In this document: positions 24,477-28,794 of the stretch, one piece after another
How the letters are laid out: every line of letters starts with the position of its first letter
Position numbering within the stretch: the first letter of the stretch is position 1
NCBI GenBank assembly: GCA_039927975.1
Contig: JBDSTZ010000142.1
Coordinates: 1-28,794, forward strand
DNA length: 28,794 nt
Source of the DNA: JBDSTZ01 sp039927975
GTDB taxonomy: Bacteria > Pseudomonadota > Gammaproteobacteria > Burkholderiales > Burkholderiaceae_D
Direction of reading: 5' to 3'
Made by a program: the position numbers and the translations under genes
Notes under the pieces: model-generated
The model's input: only the letters and a program-made list of their open reading frames with translations
What the model was told of the DNA's origin: nothing
Database searches by the model: none

Positions 24477-26417
24477 CTACTTGAACACCCGGAAGCTATG
24501 CGGTGGAATCGTCAGTTCGCTCACCGTTCCGCCCTTGCCCGTGCCGGGCAGCGCCTGCTCGCCCACTGACGCGCCGCCCTTGCCAGCGGCCGGCTTCTTC
24601 ACCACCCGCACCGTCACCGGCGTGTCGTTGAACGATTCGATCACGTAGGCACCATTGTCGTAGGTGAACAGGCTGACGCCGGCCGGCGCCTCGATCCGCA
24701 CCGGTGCATCGGCTTGCAGGTATTTCTTGACGTTGTTCATCACGCCCGGCGGCATGCTGTAAAGGTCGCCGATATTGCTCGGGATGGTCAGCACATACAA
24801 GGTGCCTTTCGAGTAGCGGTTCATCAGCAGGATCGGAAAGCCGCGCGCGCCGGACACGCCGCGAATGATCGGCCAGGCGTCGTTGGTGAAATAGTGCAGC
24901 TCGGGGAAGATGATGTCGCGTGGCGCCAGCTTCGGATCGTCGCGCAGCGATTCGCCATTGCCGGCGCCGTAGCCGTTGTAATAGTCGTTCAGCGCCACCT
25001 GCTGGCCGGTCGCGTACACCTCGAGCAGATCCTGGAAGCCGCGCTCCTTGCGCTTGGGGTCCTGGGTCGCCTTGACGAAGCCGGACGTGACGAACACGGT
25101 TTTACCAGCCTGCAGACGGCCGCGAATCTTGCCGATGATGTCAGGGTCGGCGGCGGCCGCCTCGGTCAGCAGCAAGGTTTGCGCGTCCTGCGGAAACTTC
25201 GCGCTCAGCTCGATCGGAATGCCGACGTTGCCCAGATAGTTGTGCAGGAAATCCTCGCCCGAGGAATTGGCCGGCTTGTAGCTCATCACCCCGGTCGGCT
25301 TGCCCAGGTCGCCCAGCACCGCGTCGATCTGGCGCAGCGCGGCGCCGGCCGCCAGGCCCCAGCCGGGCGCCGCCGTCGCGTTCGGATTGGCCGCGCGCCA
25401 GTCGGCGGCGATGCGGTTCCAGTTGAAGCTGGTGTCCTGCGCCGCCCACGGCCGCTCGCCGACCTCGGCCGGCTTGTCCTGCGCCATCGGGTGCCAGTTG
25501 AAGAGGGTGATTTCCGGCGCCTTGGCCAGCATGGTGTCCCACAGCTGCTCGGCGAAACGGTCGAGATAGCGGGTGGAATAGGTGTCGACCCAGCCGCCGC
25601 CGTTCTGGCGATCGCGCCGCAAGCTGCTGTAGTAGCGGAACACCTGGTAGGACTCATATTGCTGCAGCAGCTGGTCGGTGATGACCGGGTCGCGCGTTTC
25701 GGTACCGGTGTAGATGCCGTCGAACATGTCGGGCTGCTTGTCGAGGTCGAAGCCCAGGCCCTGGAAATGCTCATACCAGTTCGGGTACTTGATGGTGATC
25801 TTGACCTTGGGATTGACCGCGCGGGCCGGCTTGAGCAGCAGCTCCTGCGACACCTTGCGCATGGTGTCGAGGCGGTACTGGGTCCACGAGCGCGCGCCCT
25901 TGGCCTTGATGTCGGCGTCCGACTTGGAGGTGTAGAAGAAGAAGTCGTCAAGGATCACCGCGTCGAAATGGCGCGCCGCTTGTTCGATGGCTTGCCTGGC
26001 GTGCTTGCGATCTTCCGGCTTCTCGTAATCGAAAGTCATGAACTGGCCGTTGAAACCGCCGGCCGCCATGGTCACGCCGCCGGCCACCTCGATGCCCTTG
26101 GCGAGGAATTGCTTCTTCACGGCGTCGATTTCGGCGTCGGTGGCGAACACATTGTCGCGATAGGTTTCGATATACACCTTGTCAAACGGCACCTGGCTCA
26201 TCGCGCGGGCGAACTGGTGTTCGAAGAGAGCCGGATCGGCCAGGCTTTGCGCCACCCGCACCGGAATGTAGATCGCCACCTTGAAGTGCTGGTAGTGGCC
26301 CTTGGCCGGCGCATTGCGAGCGGCAGATACGACGGTATCGGCGGCGTGGACGGCGCTGCCCGCCGTGGCAAAGGCGATGGCGAGCGCGCCGATCAAGCCG
26401 GTCATCTTGTGATGCAT
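24477..26417 (-). CDS. exported glycosidase-like protein of unknown family
   Basis: A 646-residue protein I do not recognise as a named family. The start at 26417 follows AGGGAGA; a longer in-frame start at 26456 would run through the operator. Residues 1-25 are a signal peptide (SAVHA before AD). Residues of about 45-380 look like a beta/alpha barrel: FDKVYIETYRDNVFATDAEID, KGIEVAGGVTM, then AVILDDFFFYTSKSD with the acidic pair D157-D158, KVKITIKYPNWYEHFQGLGFD, and a later GIYTGTETRD with E240. Residues of about 400-560 resemble a flavodoxin-like middle domain (TLLLTEAAAADPDIIGKIRGRL, KTVFVTSGF). Residues of about 565-646 are a beta domain. This order resembles GH42-like enzymes. A LacI-type operator and the divergent PL10 gene suggest pectin or uronate oligosaccharide processing, which is inference. 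Confidence 0.8.
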   Translation of the reverse strand: MHHKMTGLIGALAIAFATAGSAVHAADTVVSAARNAPAKGHYQHFKVAIYIPVRVAQSLADPALFEHQFARAMSQVPFDKVYIETYRDNVFATDAEIDAVKKQFLAKGIEVAGGVTMAAGGFNGQFMTFDYEKPEDRKHARQAIEQAARHFDAVILDDFFFYTSKSDADIKAKGARSWTQYRLDTMRKVSQELLLKPARAVNPKVKITIKYPNWYEHFQGLGFDLDKQPDMFDGIYTGTETRDPVITDQLLQQYESYQVFRYYSSLRRDRQNGGGWVDTYSTRYLDRFAEQLWDTMLAKAPEITLFNWHPMAQDKPAEVGERPWAAQDTSFNWNRIAADWRAANPNATAAPGWGLAAGAALRQIDAVLGDLGKPTGVMSYKPANSSGEDFLHNYLGNVGIPIELSAKFPQDAQTLLLTEAAAADPDIIGKIRGRLQAGKTVFVTSGFVKATQDPKRKERGFQDLLEVYATGQQVALNDYYNGYGAGNGESLRDDPKLAPRDIIFPELHYFTNDAWPIIRGVSGARGFPILLMNRYSKGTLYVLTIPSNIGDLYSMPPGVMNNVKKYLQADAPVRIEAPAGVSLFTYDNGAYVIESFNDTPVTVRVVKKPAAGKGGASVGEQALPGTGKGGTVSELTIPPHSFRVFK

Positions 26418-26438
26418 AAGTCTCCCTTGGATTATTTT

Positions 26439-26452
26439 TGTAATCGATTTCA
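26439..26452. promoter_or_regulatory. candidate LacI-type operator of the unknown exported protein gene
   Basis: TGTAATCGATTTCA fits the full LacI-family consensus TGnAAnCGnTTnCA at every fixed position, with a perfectly palindromic AATCGATT core (26442-26449). It lies between the -10 box at 26460-26465 and the ATG at 26417. It shares its core with the garR operator. Confidence 0.68.
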
Positions 26453-26459
26453 GCAAGCC

Positions 26460-26488
26460 ATGTTATGCCTGTTGGCATCAACACGCAA
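26460..26488 (-). promoter_or_regulatory. putative promoter of the unknown exported protein gene
   Basis: On the minus strand TTGCGT (26488-26483, 3/6 match to the -35), a 17-nt spacer and TAACAT (26465-26460, 4/6 match to the -10). The operator begins 7 nt further on, over the expected start site, as at garR. Confidence 0.42.
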
Positions 26489-26576
26489 GCGTGGCGCGCT
26501 AGCAACGGCGCCAGGCGGGCATTGGGCTCCTTGTGTTTACGTCCGCACTGGGAGCAGCCTGTCCAGGCCACTACGA

Positions 26577-26584
26577 AATCGATC
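26577..26584. promoter_or_regulatory. imperfect LacI-type operator core upstream of second PL10 gene
   Basis: AATCGATC differs from the AAnCGnTT core in one position and shares the AAATCGAT half with the site at 26439. It lies 117 nt before the PL10 start. A -10-like TATAAG is seen at 26675-26680, far from this site, so the link is weak. Confidence 0.28.
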
Positions 26585-26700
26585 AAGTCGCATCATGATT
26601 TCTGCCACGCGTTGTATTTACCATCGTACGCGCGGTGCGATTGGGATAGCCTCAACTGGCTTTATCCGTTCATTTATAAGAAACCATCAAGGAGACATGC

Positions 26701-27897
26701 ATGTTGAATCGAAGATTGCTTGCAGCAGTTTTGTTCGTCGGTATCGGTCTGTCAGGGTGTGGCGGCGGCGCGTCCGACCCGCAATTGGCGGCGGATAAAA
26801 GCCCGGTGTTAGCGGCGACCGTGGCTACCACCGATCCCGTGTTGAACCAGACCGGCAACCCGGCTTACCCATTGATCACGACCTACACGAGCTGGCTCAG
26901 CACCAATAGTGACAGCGCCGCCGCGCTGGCGGCCGACAAGACCAAGGCCGACAACATCGTCTCGTGGCAGATGCCGCACGGCGGCTTCTACAAGTCGCCG
27001 TCGTGGTACAGCGCGAAGTGGAATGGCACCGATCCGCGCTCGGGCTGGTTCGGCGCCAACAACGTTGAACTGGGCACGATCGACAACGACGCCACCGTCA
27101 CCGAAATCATGTTCCTGGCGAATGTGTTTTCACGCACCGGCAACGCCGTCTATCGCGGCGCCGCGCGCAAGGCGCTCGACTTCATCCTCAACATGCAGTA
27201 TGCGTCGGGCGGCTTCCCGCAGGTGTATCCGGAGCGGCCGAACAGCTATTCCAACTACGTCACCTTCAATGACAACGCCATGGTGCGCGCGCTGATGCTG
27301 CTGGACCACGCGGCGAAGTTCAAGGCGCCGTTGAACAGCGGCCTTTTCACCAACACCCAGATCGCGCGCATCGAGCCGGCCATCGCCAAGGCGGTCGACT
27401 ACATTCTGCAGGCGCAGATCGTCCAGGGCGGGGTGAAGACCGTCTGGTGCGCGCAGCACGACCCGGTCAACTTCGCGCCGCTCGGTGCGCGATCCTACGA
27501 GCTGCCGTCGAAGAGCGGACTGGAATCGGTGCAGGTCGTGGCCTTCCTGATGACGCGCCCGCAATCGGCGACGGTCGCCGCGTCGGCCAAGGCGGCCATC
27601 GCGTGGTACAAGCGCAGCGCGGTGCAGCTCAAGGACACCGGCTATGACTCGGTCGGCGCGGCCGCCACCAACACGTCGCCGTTCATCACCAAGGTCGGCA
27701 CCACCACCTGGTACCGCTTTTATGATTTGACGGCCGATACGGGCTTCTTCAGCGGCCGCCTGCCGACCGACAGCCCGCCGGGCACTGGCAAGCAGTACGA
27801 CATCATGAATGTGGAACCCGAACGCCGCTACGGCTACCAGTGGGGCGGCAGCTACGGCACCAAGCTGTTCGCCTACACCAACACCGTCGGCTATTGA
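26701..27897 (+). CDS. pelA: PL10 family pectate lyase, lipoprotein
   Basis: A 398-residue PL10 pectate lyase with a strong AAGGAG ribosome site. Residues 1-20 are a lipoprotein signal ending in the lipobox LSGC (C20), followed by GGG and a low-complexity linker, so it should be anchored in the outer membrane. The catalytic part has ADNIVSWQMPHGGFYKSP, GTIDNDATVTEIMFLANVF, ASGGFPQVYP, YVTFNDNAMVRALMLLD, KTVWCAQHDPVNFAPLGARSYELPS (with the family arginine after GA) and RYGYQWGGSYG at the end. Compared with the enzyme at 10791 it has no helical N-terminal extension and a different anchor, so the two copies probably act at different places on pectin. It diverges from the unknown exported protein. 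Confidence 0.95.
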   Translation: MLNRRLLAAVLFVGIGLSGCGGGASDPQLAADKSPVLAATVATTDPVLNQTGNPAYPLITTYTSWLSTNSDSAAALAADKTKADNIVSWQMPHGGFYKSPSWYSAKWNGTDPRSGWFGANNVELGTIDNDATVTEIMFLANVFSRTGNAVYRGAARKALDFILNMQYASGGFPQVYPERPNSYSNYVTFNDNAMVRALMLLDHAAKFKAPLNSGLFTNTQIARIEPAIAKAVDYILQAQIVQGGVKTVWCAQHDPVNFAPLGARSYELPSKSGLESVQVVAFLMTRPQSATVAASAKAAIAWYKRSAVQLKDTGYDSVGAAATNTSPFITKVGTTTWYRFYDLTADTGFFSGRLPTDSPPGTGKQYDIMNVEPERRYGYQWGGSYGTKLFAYTNTVGY

Positions 27898-27903
27898 CCG
27901 GGC

Positions 27904-27933
27904 GGCGCGCGCTCGCCAATGGAAGCGCGCGCC
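27904..27933 (+). terminator. hairpin after the second PL10 gene
   Basis: A perfect 10-bp stem GGCGCGCGCT / AGCGCGCGCC (27904-27913 and 27924-27933) with a 10-nt loop starts 6 nt after the stop codon. It lacks a T-run, so it may protect the mRNA 3' end or need a factor to terminate. Confidence 0.6.
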
Positions 27934-27996
27934 GTACCCGCCTAAATCAATTATTGGTTAATGCCCCTCACCGCACACTTCGCGATAATTTCTCGT

Positions 27997-28554
27997 TCAT
28001 TGAAGTCCAACTTTCGCCGCCCGGGGTTGCAAAAATCGAACAATTACGATAACGGCCGTTGACTGGATTATCGAAACGGCGGAGATGGTCAACCAGATCG
28101 CGATGGCGCCACTCGGCCCGCTGCCAAAAAGCCCTGCCAAAACGTCGAAAAAATTTAAAAATTCCGATCGGACCGCCCTTGGAAACCACCCCAATATCCA
28201 AAGCAGCGGCATGGCAACAGGAAAATTCACTAAAACGTAGACCAGCTCTATGCCGCTTGAATGCGCCCAATTATCCACCGCTATGGAAAATGAGAGAAAA
28301 AGAAACAAGACAGTGAAATCTATGAGCAGCCATAAATACAATATTTTGCGAGACTTCGTCTCTAATCGAGCGAAAAAAACGCAGCATAGCCAGAGCGCCC
28401 ACAAAAATGGCATATAAATAAATAGCCACCCAAAAAAAGAAATGTAGGGACGCGGCACAAAAAAACTGACTAATGTTAGCGTTACTCCGATAAGACTAAA
28501 AGCAACTGAAGCATTGTAAAGTCTCGAATTGGTGGGGAAAAAAAGTTTTCGCAT
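27997..28554 (-). CDS. AT-rich hypothetical five-helix membrane protein
   Basis: A 185-residue protein of unknown family. Five hydrophobic helices are visible: about 13-34 (NASVAFSLIGVTLTLVSFFV), 37-61 (rich in Phe and Trp), 70-93, 105-127 and 148-173. The ATG at 28554 has no clear ribosome site. Base composition is clearly lower in GC than all upstream genes and the codon choice follows it (many AAA, ATT and TTT codons), which suggests recent acquisition. It points toward the second PL10 gene across 99 nt. No function is proposed. Confidence 0.62.
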   Translation of the reverse strand: MRKLFFPTNSRLYNASVAFSLIGVTLTLVSFFVPRPYISFFGWLFIYMPFLWALWLCCVFFARLETKSRKILYLWLLIDFTVLFLFLSFSIAVDNWAHSSGIELVYVLVNFPVAMPLLWILGWFPRAVRSEFLNFFDVLAGLFGSGPSGAIAIWLTISAVSIIQSTAVIVIVRFLQPRAAKVGLQ

Positions 28555-28665
28555 AATTTATCACGCGATTTGATTAAAATATTTCAACTGGACGGTGGTC
28601 GCGGTGACATTATTGTCGCAGGTCTACCAGCGACGGGAACGGGCTCGGGGAGAATAAACCAGTGC

Positions 28666-28677
28666 TTCCCTAGGGAA
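28666..28677. other. 12-bp perfect palindrome in the AT-rich tail
   Basis: TTCCCTAGGGAA is its own reverse complement. A change of sequence character follows it. It may mark the end of a mobile element entering from the right (a CTAG target followed by GGGAACTGC...), but the matching far end is outside the window. Confidence 0.3.
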
Positions 28678-28794
28678 CTGCTGATCAATTCGTCTTTTTA
28701 GCCGGAAATCGGTCGCAGTGCGGACGAACGAAAGCAGCGGCAACAATCGTCAATTTTTCAGACCTTCAACAAGTCGTTTTGGGCCGAATCGGCG

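Overview
The window looks like chromosome of a GC-rich betaproteobacterium, most likely an Oxalobacteraceae member of the Massilia/Duganella/Janthinobacterium type. That placement is inference: it rests on base composition and on the gene set (FecR/DUF6600 protein, HU, DUF808, PL10 pectate lyases, many-domain c-di-GMP enzymes). No rRNA, tRNA, CRISPR array or complete insertion sequence was seen.

Layout. 1-2533 (minus strand): a secreted FecR/DUF6600 protein cut by the window edge, a LysE-type exporter and an HU protein. 2734-6047 (plus): a DUF808 membrane protein, a 14-bp tandem array starting at its stop codon, and a PAS-PAS-GGDEF-EAL protein. 6209-9447: two small minus-strand membrane proteins diverging from a plus-strand operon (SDR-DoxX fusion, DUF2269, small KTSC-like protein). 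9600-12499 (plus): an exported aldose 1-epimerase paralogue, a PL10 pectate lyase and a DUF1801 protein. 12503-17367 (minus): a PAS-GAF-GGDEF-EAL protein translationally coupled to an 847-residue protein with two Cache-like sensor modules and a C-terminal CheW domain but no visible membrane segment. 17669-21941: a LacI-type regulator, GarL (minus), then GarR and a type II glycerate kinase (plus). 22011-24365: a TonB-C domain protein, a D-2-hydroxyacid dehydrogenase (minus) and a MntA/HepT toxin-antitoxin pair. 24477-27897: an unrecognised exported glycosidase-like protein (minus) diverging from a second, lipoprotein PL10 lyase. 27997-28794: an AT-rich tail with a five-helix membrane protein.

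How it works together. Much of 9.6-27.9 kb reads as pectin use. Two PL10 lyases cut polygalacturonate outside the cytoplasm and an exported mutarotase-like protein may act on the sugars released. In the cytoplasm GarL, GarR and glycerate kinase form the lower half of the oxidative uronate pathway (5-keto-4-deoxyglucarate to pyruvate plus tartronate semialdehyde, then glycerate, then phosphoglycerate). The upper half (uronate dehydrogenase, aldarate dehydratase) and the importers are not in the window.

The most informative signal is regulatory. CG-centred AAnCGnTT sites lie just downstream of recognisable -10 boxes at garL, at garR and at the unknown gene 24477-26417. A fourth lies just before the lacI-type gene. 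This suggests one local repressor regulon and makes the unknown 646-residue secreted protein a candidate new component of pectin or uronate metabolism. The other unusual item is the soluble-looking dual-Cache/CheW protein coupled to a c-di-GMP enzyme.
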